From Trichopria drosophilae (taxonomy: Eukaryota > Arthropoda > Insecta > Hymenoptera > Diapriidae), in NCBI GenBank assembly GCA_030407085.1, contig CM059582.1, positions 135,181,001 to 135,245,000 on the forward strand: a DNA stretch of 64,000 bases, given 5' to 3'. Numbering within the stretch: position 1 is the stretch's first letter; the number at the start of each line of letters is the position of its first letter. The translations under genes and the position numbers were made by a program. The notes beneath the pieces were generated by a model. It was not told where the DNA came from. It did no database searches and worked only from the letters and a program-made list of their open reading frames with translations. This document shows positions 1 to 9,960 of this stretch, one piece after another.

Positions 1-465
1 AATATCACTCATAATAATTTCCTCCATCTTTTTGTTACAAAATGAAACAAACCACCATACTAATAATTTTGCACGTCGCACTAACAAACAATAGTTTAAA
101 AATTACACAGTCATGTTGTCAATAACTTTGCTTTACATTTAACATCACATGGAAGTTTAAAGAAAAACACATAATATTGTATAAATAATAATTTTCGTCG
201 AAATGTAAAAACTCCGACGATTATTATTAATATTGTTACACCAGCGATTAACGCCTTTTTTTGTATGTTTATTACGTTCATTATGTAATTAACTTTTGTG
301 TAAATTTTGCGAAACCAAATGTACAAATCGAAAAAACACAAAATTGTCCATCGGATCACCATTAGTTAAAAAAATTACGAAACCTCAACAAAAGACAAAT
401 CTCCTTTCACCTCTCCGACCTCGATAAATCTCGCATCACCGAAGTTTCAATGAGCATAAAATTGG

Positions 466-500
466 TATAAATAGGCGTACGGAAATCATAGAAGTCAGTC
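466..500 (+). promoter_or_regulatory. TATA box plus initiator
   Basis: TATAAATAG at 466-474 is followed by the arthropod-type initiator TCAGTC at 495-500. The first T of the TATA box lies 31 bases upstream of the initiator A (497), the canonical spacing for RNA polymerase II. A weak downstream-promoter-like AGTCG sits near +29. The predicted transcript runs into the exon ending at 695. Confidence 0.6.
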
Positions 501-695
501 AAAAATTTTACTCATCAAACACTAAGTCGAGCTCTCGTAAGGGCCAGTTCAGCACCAGCCAGGACAACCGGACACAGCACCAGCCAGGACGAGCCAGATC
601 CAAGCTAGCTTCCACAGCCCAGCATCATCGCAGCCGGATCCAACCAGCTCCCGTCAAGGCTCTCACATCGGGGACCAGGACATCCGTCACGAGAA
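497..695 (+). other. Non-coding first exon of the small spliced gene
   Basis: This is the exon predicted from initiator A497 to the donor GAGAA|GTGAGT at 695/696. It contains no ATG, so translation cannot begin inside it, yet its last base supplies the A of the start codon after splicing. It carries two direct copies of a short CAGCACCAGCCAGGAC motif near 550-590. Confidence 0.5.
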
Positions 696-1432
696 GTGAG
701 TATAAAACCCTTAAATAATTGTAGGGAACCTGTAGTTACCGGCTGAGATGTACAGAGGTTAGCAGCCTCCGTTATTTTCCCCGTTGCAAAGGGGCTAGCT
801 TGGTCCACCTGGTGCATAGGCACCCGTAGGGACAACCGCGTTGTTTTCAATTTTATTTTTTTGTCGACTATTAGGGGTCTATTTGAGGCTCGGTGAACGG
901 GTGGTGTACAGAGGCCATAGGCCACAGTTAACCGCCCTCCCACACCTAGGAATTAGATCGACCCATCCTCGGAAGATCCCGACGTCGGATGCAGGCGCTC
1001 CTCCCCGGAATCGACCCATAGGTACCCCCCCCCCCACATTTTCCCTTCACTTTTTCTAACCGCCTATTAACTTAGCAGGTCACTGACCCCCCCCCCCCTC
1101 CATCACATACAGGACACTGACCCTCATTTTCTTTTTTTCACTTTTCAGTGCCAGGTGCTCAAGAAAGGCGCCGCAAAAAGAGAGCCCGCCTGACACAGGC
1201 CGCCCAATGGGCCAGATTGAGCGCCCACCAGCGACGGTCGCTCGACCCTGAATTGGCCACCAACCCGCTCTCGCTCGACCAATTGGCCATCTTTTGCAAT
1301 TTCCCGACTCTCCCACCTCCTCCGTCCACGTCCCCTCAACCTGAATCCTCAACAGAACCACCCTCCGAAACCAAAACCAAAATAACTTTAGAAGAATATC
1401 TTCAGAGGCACCAACCTCCAATTGGAAAATAA
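695..1432 (+). CDS. 94-residue basic protein with a splice-created start codon (intron 696-1148)
   Basis: The donor GTGAGT at 696 and the acceptor TTTTCACTTTTCAG ending at 1148 define a 453-base intron. Joining A695 to TG at 1149-1150 creates an ATG with A at -3, and it is the first AUG of the predicted mRNA. It opens the frame that runs to TAA at 1430-1432. The protein starts MPGAQERRRKKRAR, a basic nuclear-localisation-like stretch. A Ser/Pro/Thr-rich middle follows (about 55-75), then a polar C terminus. AATAAA at 1428-1433 overlaps the stop codon, with a T-rich element 20-40 bases further on. The intron contains two long C runs (about 1026-1038 and 1086-1098). I do not recognise the family. 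It may be a retroelement accessory protein or a lineage-specific gene. Confidence 0.45.
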
Positions 1433-1599
1433 ATACTACTTTCACAAATTTACTCTTACGCGTTTTATTTTATCCCCTACTCCTCATTTCTCGCGTCCGA
1501 ACATTCCGCCTCGAACTCCAGGTCGGCTTCTGAGACCGAACTACCTTTCGGCGACTTAGGGAGAGATCTCACGAAACGAGGTCAATTCCGGTCGTAACA

Positions 1600-3002
1600 T
1601 CCGCCATTTTCAATTTTAAAACTTTGACCTCATATTTGGTTTTAGCGACCTTGTAGACGATAATTGACATTCTGATTTCCATTTTGCGAAGAATAAAAAT
1701 AGGACCTTCTTTTCTATGCTCTATCCACTATTTTGGAAGCCGAAATCTTAAGTTATGAAACAAGGCATGGTGCATATTAATCCTGAGAGACCATGGGACG
1801 ATATTCTCCCATTAGACATGTATCCCAATGTCATTGGAAAGTAAAAGTTATGTTTGAATTTAATAAAATGTAAAAAAATCATATTTTTTTCATAAAAACG
1901 CGTATAACATTTTTATCGTTTATTTTATTGAAATTGTATTGCAAGATTCTGAAAGAGCATACAATTTTACGTTAGAAATAGTGGTGCTAACATTTTTCCC
2001 AAGGCGTTTATATACTAATCTAGAGTTTTACGTGTTAACTAAATGGAAAAAACAAAAGGTCAATGAGGCACCTCTCAAAATTATCATACGGTGCTGAGCC
2101 GGCGGGATTTTCATTAATATATCATTAACTACGTTTTTAGCATGTGTACTAGACAAAACAAAATGTTAACCTAAAAATGGCTCAGTCTAATATATATATA
2201 TATATATGTATATATAGGGTGACCGATTTACCTGAAGACATAGAAATCAAAAAAGGTGTGAGATGAAAGTTGTTCGACACAAAGGGGGGCTCCAGTAATA
2301 ATGAAAGTGGCCCCCTCCCCCACGTCCTGGGGGTGGGGTGGGTGAAAAATAATAAAACTTAAATAGGAACCTTCATTTTTTATTGCAGATTTGGACTTAT
2401 TGCGGACTCCGGAAAAAAGTACACCAACTTGACCTAGGAGCTATTACATTATGGTTCACAGGTGACGCTGTAGTCTACAAAAAGCGAAAGTAAAAAATTC
2501 CTAAAATTCTACGTCTCCAGAATTCACATCACATCTGATAAATAATAGTAGACGTATTTTATTTTAAAAATCCTATTCAATGCCACCACTACGAAATGCG
2601 TATTTCTTTGAACTTATATTATTCTTGTAATGTGTTTTCCAGCCGCTGCAATGGAAATTATCTGAAAAGTAATCATGGATTTGGTTGTGTGTAAAAAATA
2701 GTATATTATGCTTTAAGGGAGGAAAGAGCGTGATCCCGGAGTGGAAGGTTTGCTGCGCGAGCGAAGCGAGGGCAGCCCTTTCACGAGCGGCGAGTGATGA
2801 GAACGAAGTGCGCATGCGCGTGGGTACTCAGACGGAATTGACAACTTTCGCCCCGCGTAGCGGATATGAAATACGGTCATTCTAACAAAGCCGGGGAAAA
2901 ATACAGTTAGCGTTACTCAGGAACAACGACGTGGACGTAGTATTTTTCTATTCCCTTTGGGGTGCTTGTTTTATGTGAGTCCCCTTGCCTCTCACCGTTC
3001 AC
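1600..3002. other. No gene recognised; short TA microsatellite
   Basis: This is AT-rich sequence with no credible coding region. A (TA)n tract lies at about 2191-2219, immediately before GGGTGACC, which resembles the end of a TA-targeting DNA element, but I found no partner end. Around 2755-2830 is a GC-rich island with GAGCGAAGCGAG-type and GCGCATGCGCG palindromic motifs. A similar GAGCGAAGCGAGC island lies at 28014-28030. Confidence 0.5.
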
Positions 3003-3926
3003 TTACTTGAGTAAGCGTTCGAAATGTTGACCTTCCACTTCAATGCATTTATTTATTCTTTCTTCAAATGACTTTGTACGGGACAGTATCATATCTGCGG
3101 AAATTTCTGCGCAAGCAGTTCTTATGCGTTCCACCATGTTTTCACGAGTCGTTGGTACTTGTTCATAAACCTTAACTTTTAGGTAACCCCGTAGGAAGAA
3201 ATCCCGTGATGTTAAATCAGGTGACCTCACCGGCCAATTAATGAATGAAACCACATTGTCCGTCGGACGTCCATAGCAACATCGTCAAGTAGTAATCGTA
3301 GTTCTTGTTCTAGGAAATCTCGATAATTTATTCCATTCAAATTAACTTCAATGAAATAAAAGGGGATTTTCTACGCTCCAATAATGCATGTTATGCCTAT
3401 TGACGCCACCATGGTTCGTGAATATAGATTCATCTGAAAATAATACATTAACAAAGAAATTGTGGTTCGTTTCCATTTTTTTAAGTGCCCATTCACACAA
3501 CACCACTCGGTTATGAAAATCATCGTCATGTAGTTCCTGGTGCAGTGAAATGTGATATGGGTGAAACTTATGACAATGCAATATTCTTTGAATACTATCT
3601 CTGGAAATGCCGGAATCGCGATGTAATTGTCGTGTGCTTACATGTGGATTTTGGTGAATAGCTTCTAGTACAGCTACTTCGTTAGCTTCTCCTTTAACTG
3701 TTAATCTTCGATTCCTTTTTTTCGTTTGTATGCTGCCGTCAGAGTGAAAGGCATTCACAACTTTGTAAAAAAAAGAACGAGAGCGAGCTTTATCTGGAAA
3801 ACGCTCAGCATACAACGCAACAGCATCGTCAATATTCCTCCTACATTCATCATAAACAAGAATCATTTCGATTTTTTCGGGAATTGTAGCAGAATTCATT
3901 TTTAACTTGCAATTCGATTTAAGCAA
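3003..3926 (-). pseudogene. Mariner-like transposase pseudogene (DUF4817/DDE_3 type), two internal deletions
   Basis: Read from 3926 down, the first 192 codons give the N-terminal helix-turn-helix region (CRRNIDDAVALYAERFPDK), the RNA-ribbon-like HVSTRQLHRDSGISRDSIQR helix, FHPYHISLHQELHDDDF, and the first catalytic segment with LFSDESIFTNHG and NRHNMHYWSVENP. The frame then breaks. A short out-of-frame piece (about 3255-3355) still encodes the segment before the second catalytic aspartate. After a second deletion, which removes the expected QQDGAP motif, the C-terminal part resumes with WPVRSPDLTSRDFF and ends HFERLLK. The full family is about 340-370 residues; here the segment between ENP and the strand before the second D, and the second D itself, are lost. 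It is therefore non-functional. The superfamily is IS630/Tc1/mariner, which inserts at TA. I found no clear terminal inverted repeats around it. Confidence 0.85.
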
Positions 3927-3982
3927 TGAAGGGTAGACAAAAAATAGTCACGTAAACTGAAAAATGTTATTCTAAAAGCAAA

Positions 3983-4613
3983 CCCGTATGGAAAAAATCA
4001 ACGGTAATCTAACGCAATTCACCGTACGATTTTGACACATTTCGGTACGTCTGTATAGAATTATGTACGGTGAGGTACGTTTACGTACGTTCGCGTACGA
4101 TTTGGTTACGATTCGAACATTTTGTACACCATTGTACAGAAACGTACGCAAACGTACGCGAACGTACACAAACGTACGCAAACGTACACAAAATTGCTAG
4201 AACATACTGAAGCATGCGGAGATGTACAGCATTGTACACTATAGATGTCAAACAACCATTCGTAATAAAATATTTTCTTACAAAAACGTCCGGAATCATA
4301 TGAATATGTACTGAAACGTACGCAGACGTACGCAAACGTACGCAATTGTACGGATATATGCAGCCATGTATAGAAACGTACGAGATTTTGGAACTATTTA
4401 CAGGAACGTGCCCGACTGCACGAATATTGAATATCCCAGATAGGTGCCCGTTTTTCTTCCGTTATTTTTTTTTCGATTTTTTGTCCAAAATTTTTCACGT
4501 AATTTTGGAGAAAAATGACCCAAACCAATTCTTCTACATTGGACAAATATTCCAAAAATTTGTCCCGTTTTGTAGGGATATTTATACATTTTTTCATATT
4601 TTTCGGGCATTTT
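3983..4613. repeat. GTACG-rich dispersed repeat, copy 1
   Basis: It starts CCCGTATGG and ends CGGGCATTT, and matches 9961-10589 almost base for base in the same orientation. The first half is packed with CGTACG and ACGTACGCA units (about 4050-4395). The second half is T-rich. The palindromic hexamer gives spurious Arg-Thr-Phe-Ala-Tyr-Val reading frames on the minus strand, which I do not regard as genes. It is not obviously an LTR: there is no TG...CA and no target duplication. Confidence 0.85.
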
Positions 4614-4867
4614 TTACAATTGCAAGGTTATTAAAAAAAAATCACGAAAAATTTGTGTAAGCTTTTCTTCGATGGAGAAATTATACAAACTATTTTCATC
4701 AAAGTCCGCAATTGTTCACGGATTGGTCACTTTTTTATCTATTGCGAATAAATTGAACTCAAGAAATTACACATGGTAACGATCAAAGCATTAAATAAAA
4801 TATCGTTGAAAAAAATTTTTTTTTAAATTAATGGAGCTCGTGAAAAATCGCTAAATAGTGTCATTTT

Positions 4868-5140
4868 TTACAAAAAATTAAAAAATTTAAATTTTTCAGT
4901 TCAAACAAAATTTTTTAGATTCTTTGGGTCATTCTCTGCAAGAATTGTCTCTTTTGAATTTTTCCTGAAATGCGTATTTTCGGATATAAAAATTGCCAAA
5001 CTATTAAAAATGACATTTTTTTGGAAATTTTTACGAAAAATTCACAAGAGACATTTCTTATACAGAATGACCCAAAGAATCTAAAAAAATTTTGTTTCGA
5101 CCGAAAAATTTAAATTTTTTAATTTTTTGCTATTATACAT
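4868..5140. repeat. Foldback (inverted repeat)
   Basis: The left arm, about 4868-4960, contains AGATTCTTTGGGTCATTCT. The right arm, about 5044-5140, contains its reverse complement AGAATGACCCAAAGAATCT, with T-rich/A-rich extensions pairing on both sides. The loop is about 85 bases. This is a hairpin-forming non-autonomous element or the internal part of one; no protein is encoded. Confidence 0.7.
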
Positions 5141-5462
5141 GCTTTCCTTTAAATTATGTGTTCAAGGAAATTTTACATTTTTTTTTTCGTAATTTCATTA
5201 TATCATAATATTTGGACGTATTTGAGCCTAATATAAAAATATTTCATGAGAATACGTGATCTTTATACAATTGTACAATATAGGGATTTTTTTCATAAAT
5301 TGCAAAAAATTCTGTAAAAATTCGTTTTTCATTCATTACAAGACGTGCATTAGTTCCATATATATCATTTTTCGAAAATTAAAACTTCCTTTTCATCTAT
5401 ATAGAAAATTTGTACGCATATAATACTTCCCGGTTCTAAGGCACACAAAGACACGGTTAAAT

Positions 5463-5555
5463 TGTGTGCGGGCGTGTTCGTGCGTGCGTGCGCGTGTGTG
5501 TGTGCGCGAGCGTGTGCGCGAGCGTGCGCGGTCGCGTGCGAGCACGTGCATGTGT
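5463..5555. repeat. Alternating GT/GC tract with CpG cluster
   Basis: This is about 90 bases of nearly uninterrupted alternating purine-pyrimidine sequence (GTGTGCG, GCGTGTGTGTGTGCGCGAGCG) in an otherwise AT-rich region. Such tracts can adopt Z-DNA. It also forms a local CpG-rich island about 175 bases upstream of the candidate Abl exon, so it could belong to that promoter. Confidence 0.7.
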
Positions 5556-5729
5556 ATCACTGGGTATTAATTAATAATTGAGTGATAATATTTGTAATGT
5601 TTGCAATATTTGTTGACATGTTTTCGCATTAAATTACAATAGTTGTTTACAATTCGCATTTTTGAATTCAGTGAATATTGTATTTCGTAGTTATCGGTTA
5701 TTACTGGTTAAATTAACAACAAAATTAAT

Positions 5730-5753
5730 ATGGGGCAACAACAGGCAAAAGAG
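5730..5753 (+). CDS. Abl: Candidate first coding exon of an Abl-type tyrosine kinase (myristoylated N terminus)
   Basis: ATG at 5730 opens MGQQQAKE and is followed directly by a splice donor GAG|GTAATT at 5754. Gly2 with small polar residues is an N-myristoylation signal. The MGQQ start followed by a basic residue resembles the myristoylated isoform of vertebrate ABL1 and the Abl N terminus of insects, where a very short first coding exon precedes a large intron. In that family the acyl group docks in the kinase domain to hold it inactive. No SH3, SH2 or kinase exon is visible in the remaining 58 kb, so if real most of this window would be intron 1. A short ORF next to a chance GT donor is the alternative. 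Confidence 0.35.
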
Positions 5754-5934
5754 GTAATTTTTGCAGTTATTTTTAAGGGGAGGGACCGGTAAAATTTTGG
5801 CACCTAGGACTTTAATATGTATCACATTATTATTTATGGGGTTTAACGAATTTTTTTTCGGCAAAAATGCGACGAATTTAAAAATCCATGCGAGAGTTTG
5901 TTCAAAATAATAAAAAATACAGCCATAATTTTTT

Positions 5935-6040
5935 TCGTGAATAGTATATTACGATACAAATGCGCGAAGTAGGTGATTTGCGCACGAGTGTAACGAGTGC
6001 GAAAGTCACCTGCGGTGCACGTGTATCGTATACTATTTTT
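5935..6040. repeat. Long imperfect hairpin with GC-rich loop
   Basis: AATAGTATATTACGATACA on the left pairs with TGTATCGTATACTATT on the right. The inner part pairs AGGTGATTT/AGTCACCT and GCGCAC/GTGCG around a GAGTGTAACGAG loop. It is a compact foldback of about 100 bases. No protein is encoded. Confidence 0.6.
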
Positions 6041-7555
6041 TTTGACTCTGTGAGAGAAATTTTTCGCGCACTGATTTGAGTGTGCGAAGTACTTCGCGCG
6101 GGGGAAACGGGGCAAAGTGATGAATATCAAATATTTCCGATTGGTTGTAAAATATTATATGTGACTTCTCTATAATTCAGTTCAATATAATGCCATCTCG
6201 GTTAAAATTCAATATAATGTTATCTCAAAAGCAACCCAGGTCGAGCTGAAATATCGAGTTTACACTGCAAAAACTGGTCCAAGTTCGTGTTTTAGAATAA
6301 GACACTTACGTGTTTCATGTCTGTTAAAACATCAATCGTGTTTCACTATAAAATGGATGATTTTTGTTGTGTCTCAATGTAAGACGTTTGTGTTTCAGTG
6401 CATTTATACAAATAGTTAATATATACAAATAGATTTAAATTATACAATTCAGAATTATTAACCCCACTTTTCCCCTCAACTGGCCCTACCTTTGGGCCTT
6501 TTATGGTAATTTATTTTTATGCGAGTACCACCGACTGTTGGCCCAGTTCTGTCCCCAGCCTTACCCGACCGTCAGTTTCATTTTATAAAATTTCCCAAAG
6601 TTGGTCCAATCGTGGCAACCAATGTAGTGCCAACCATAGAAAATAAAGTATGTCAAATGAAAATTGTGGTTATCATTTCGTTGGTTAGGCCAATTACGGT
6701 TATCAAGGTCGGACCAATGATGTCGTAGGCGGCCCAACTCCGCGCCAACCGAAAATTTTTTTAAATTACATTACTTTAAATTGTTCCACTAATATTTTTG
6801 AAAATTAATTATGTTTTTAATCAAAATGCCGGCAGTTTGGGAGATTTGCCGATATGACATTCATTGCTTATATATTATTTTTATCTTTTTTTAAGCCAGT
6901 AAACATGCTTTAATATACAGCCTATTATATAGTAGACCAAGTAACAAATGACAAAAAAGTAAAAATACTATATTTTCAAACTACTTTTACCTGGATTTTA
7001 AAGTCACAAGTAGGTAAAAATGGTTTCAATGTTAAAAATTAAAAACTACGGGGCGCGTTACCTGGACTACATGTTCGATGACCCCGGACACGGAATATAA
7101 TACATACCGTACTTTGTACTCCCAGCGTAATTTCGTACTTCTTATCCGATCTATATGGATGACTGCCTAGCTAGCCAGAATGCTAGTTGGAGATTGGAGA
7201 CTGAATGAAATCAAATGTGAAAACACTTTATATAGGAACCGTAAACGATATAGAAGGAAAAGCAAGAACAATGAAAGGGAAGGGGAAGCCTTTAGAAAAA
7301 AGAAAACAGCATGGTTTCATTTTCCTTTTCCCAGGTAGCTGGTTCAGGATAGGATATACTCCTACCAGCCTTTTCCGAGGTAGCTGCTCCATGCCAAAAT
7401 CGGCGGAAGGAAAGGGACGTTTGACTATCGGATTTCATATGGAAGGGAGAGATTCGTAGAAAAAAATAGATTAATATTATATATCACTAACTTGTGTACT
7501 TGTCGTACTCGTTTTATATGTTTTTGTATTCGATTATGATTACGAAACCGTTTTC
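6041..7555. other. No gene recognised
   Basis: There are only short unconvincing reading frames. A GTTGGTCCAAT/CCAACC-rich patch at 6530-6760 contains several short inverted words (GGTTGG/CCAACC). At 7200-7460 a purine-rich stretch is open for 84 codons but has no family resemblance, and I do not call it a gene. Confidence 0.5.
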
Positions 7556-8138
7556 GGGTTTTTTTAATTCAAAATGGCGGTTTCAATATAGCCACTCGGG
7601 TCCGGCGATCAGTACTCATGTGTAAAGTCGTAGTTTTACACACCTAAAAAAGGCTCTCGAATTTTACGCATACTATAAAAAAAAACAGTGTTCGATACTA
7701 GGGTATAAACAATTCAACTTTACGCACCGTTCCTATCTAATCCCATGTTAAAATTCGGTGCTTAAAGTCGAACTTCACACCCTTGTTATTCAAGTTCATG
7801 TTGATTTCTTGACCGCTAATTAATTAATTAAATAACCAATCGAATTCGAATAAGTTTACCTGTTTTGGACGCCTATGTTGCATTTGCTAATTTTGATTTT
7901 CAGCGTTTTTACGACGTTTCCTTAATCACGGACTTCAAAAACCACCGAATACCGAGTTTCACATGAATCAAGAAAGATTTAATGTTTTGATCCGCTTTAT
8001 TGAATCCGCCATTTTGAATTAAAAAAACCCGACAACGGTTTCGTAATCATAATTGAATACAAAAACATATAAATCGAGTAACGTTTCATATTTTGATCCG
8101 GCATTTAGAAACCGCCATTTATAATATCGCGAGTGTGA
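7556..8138. repeat. Diverged copies of the dispersed ATGGCGG repeat and a TTTTACGCACC repeat
   Basis: ATTCAAAATGGCGGTTTC at 7568 and the inverted GCCATTTTGAATT at 8009, each next to a degenerate 'gattacgaaac' word, belong to the ~120-base family seen cleanly at 24296-24893. Between them, 7620-7790 shares CTATCTAATCCCATGTTAAAA and TTTACGCACCG words with 57030-57085. No coding sequence is seen. Confidence 0.55.
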
Positions 8139-9735
8139 CTTAAGGTCCGAAGTAATAGTCGCGGCTCAAGCCGAAGCTTAGCTGAGCGGCTCAAGTACCG
8201 GAAGTAGCGTGTTCCAAAAGACATATGAAAAAATACTTATATAAGTGTATCGAACCGAACCAATCCATGTATGTACACGTATACCGACCTTTAAGTCGTA
8301 ACAAGTCGCCGCCAGACGATTTAAAAATTCAAAATATGAAATTGGATATTCCGGAAAAAATTGTGTTTTAGTAAAATTGTAAACGACAGATATAGATAGA
8401 TTAGATTAAACAAACAGAAGTAAGAGGTAAATATATGTACAAGTTTGTTGATGCATAGTTGTATTGATGTATGGTTATATGTCTTAAATTAATCGCACTT
8501 GTCCATGAAAATTACTGTTTTTTTTTTTTTTACCAAAGAATCAGAAAAATCACCTAACAATCGATGTCTTTTTTGGCTGTGCATATTACTTTGAACTTTA
8601 ATTCATGTGTGTAATGCTCTGCCAACAATAAATTAAACCTCTACGTCACAGTAGCATACATATATGTCACCTTATGAATTGGTTTTGTTATAAAGTTTAT
8701 TTTATTAATATTTTACATTTTTAAAGTTATTTTATGATAAAATTATTATTCATAATAAAATGTTCTGTTTACTGAAGGAATGCATTGAAATCCTTGAAGT
8801 AAATTGTAATAAAATGTTGAGGATGATGCAGTCGTGCAGGTTGATTTTAATTTAAAAAATGTGACATTTTACGTATATTACAACAGTGGCGTTAAAATTA
8901 AATAGTATAATGCAAAGAAAGTTTTCCAGCTTTTGTTTCAAATAAATACTTTTATTTTACGGTTTCTCAGTTATTGGTCACTTTATGCGAAGGAAGTTTT
9001 CAGCATTGTTGTTTCAACTAAATATTTTTAATTGTACGATTTCTAAGTTGCTGATCAATTTGTGCAAAGAAAGACTTCCTGTATTTTTGTTTTGAATAAA
9101 CATTTTTATTTCTACTATTTCTCAGTCGAAAGATTTAATATCTGAAAATGTCCTTACGTAATGATCTAATTTAACATTTTAGTCCCTAATAATGAATTGT
9201 TTGACTGATATTTTTCTATGAAATAAGTTTTTAAATATTTTTGTTACGAACTGTTATAAGTACATTTTCTTCAACATTGATTTATTGTAAGGTATTATAG
9301 TAATCACATTTTTAAGCCCTTCGTATGTCACCTTAACGTATTAATTTCTGTAATCAGAAATGCATTACAATGTGTAGTGTTTAATTCATTCTTTCATTTT
9401 AAAATTCGCTATTTGACTTTGATAATTGGGATACAGTTTTTCTACAAAATTTTTTCAAAATATTTTCTAATGAAATTTCGCAAATAATTTTTTGTAATAG
9501 ATTTTGACAACTTGTATATTTTTTATCTAAAGTCTTCCTTCGACACATGTTTTACCATATATGCAATATCTTAGATTCAAAATCTAGTTGCGAGAAGACA
9601 TTTAAGACCGACAGGCAATTTCAGATCCGAAACCTTCTTTCGTAGAGAATTGTACCAGCCATACAAGATTTAAGGTCTAAAACTTTGTTTACAACAAAAT
9701 TTTAACACCGACAGAGATGAGTTGGGAGATTGCGC
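8139..9735 (-). mobile_element. Non-autonomous element, copy A (short form)
   Basis: The 1,597-base segment is the reverse complement of the right part of the large composite at 47471-55819. Its ends are CTTAAGGTCCG (8139) and the reverse complement of GCGCAATCTC (9735), the same two ends that bound the composite. Homology is collinear and high throughout. In copy A the left-terminal motif joins directly to TCGGTGTTAAAA. In the composite a ~6.75-kb palindrome sits at that junction. No long ORF is present, so it must depend on enzymes in trans if it moves. The family is unknown to me, and no target-site duplication or terminal inverted repeat is evident. Confidence 0.75.
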
Positions 9736-9960
9736 ATGCCGTGTATTTAATTTTCGACGATTTGTCTCAAAGCCCCCTTCGGGCCTTGCTTGTTTTGGAA
9801 CTAAAAAGCAATATATATTTGTTCGGTTGATAAAACAGAAATCGTATCTATTAGGTTTGCTACAACGCCCTCTTCGACCATTGGATTGTTGGAACTAAAA
9901 TGCAATGTCCAGTCGATCGGTCGATAAGTAGAACGAGCAGAATTAAATATTTCAGGATTG
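9736..9960. repeat. Two diverged ~95-base direct repeats
   Basis: CCCTTCGGGCC...TTGGAACTAAAAAGCAAT (from about 9773) is repeated with substitutions as CCTCTTCGACC...TTGGAACTAAAATGCAAT (from about 9868). Nothing else is recognised. Confidence 0.5.

Larger units (their letters stand above)
33..1599 (+). mobile_element. Possible long terminal repeat enclosing a small spliced gene
   Basis: The segment begins TGTTAC and ends GTAACA, the inverted TG...CA termini expected of an LTR, and encloses a full transcription unit: promoter, intron, small protein and polyadenylation signal. No target-site duplication is visible (CTTTT before, TCCGC after) and no gag/pol lies next to it. An LTR containing an intron and a short coding exon would be unusual. 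A small host gene, with these termini arising by chance, is an equally good reading. Confidence 0.25.
4614..5729. other. AT-rich non-coding stretch upstream of the Abl-like exon
   Basis: Apart from the foldback at 4868-5140 and the GT/GC-rich tract at 5463-5555 I see no gene. If the exon at 5730 is real, its 5' untranslated region and promoter lie in the last few hundred bases. Confidence 0.5.

Noticed and set aside
4081..4345. Minus-strand frames rich in Arg-Thr-Phe-Ala-Tyr-Val repeats (also 10059-10323)
   Set aside because: They are translations of CGTACG/ACGTACGCA simple repeats, open in several frames at once.
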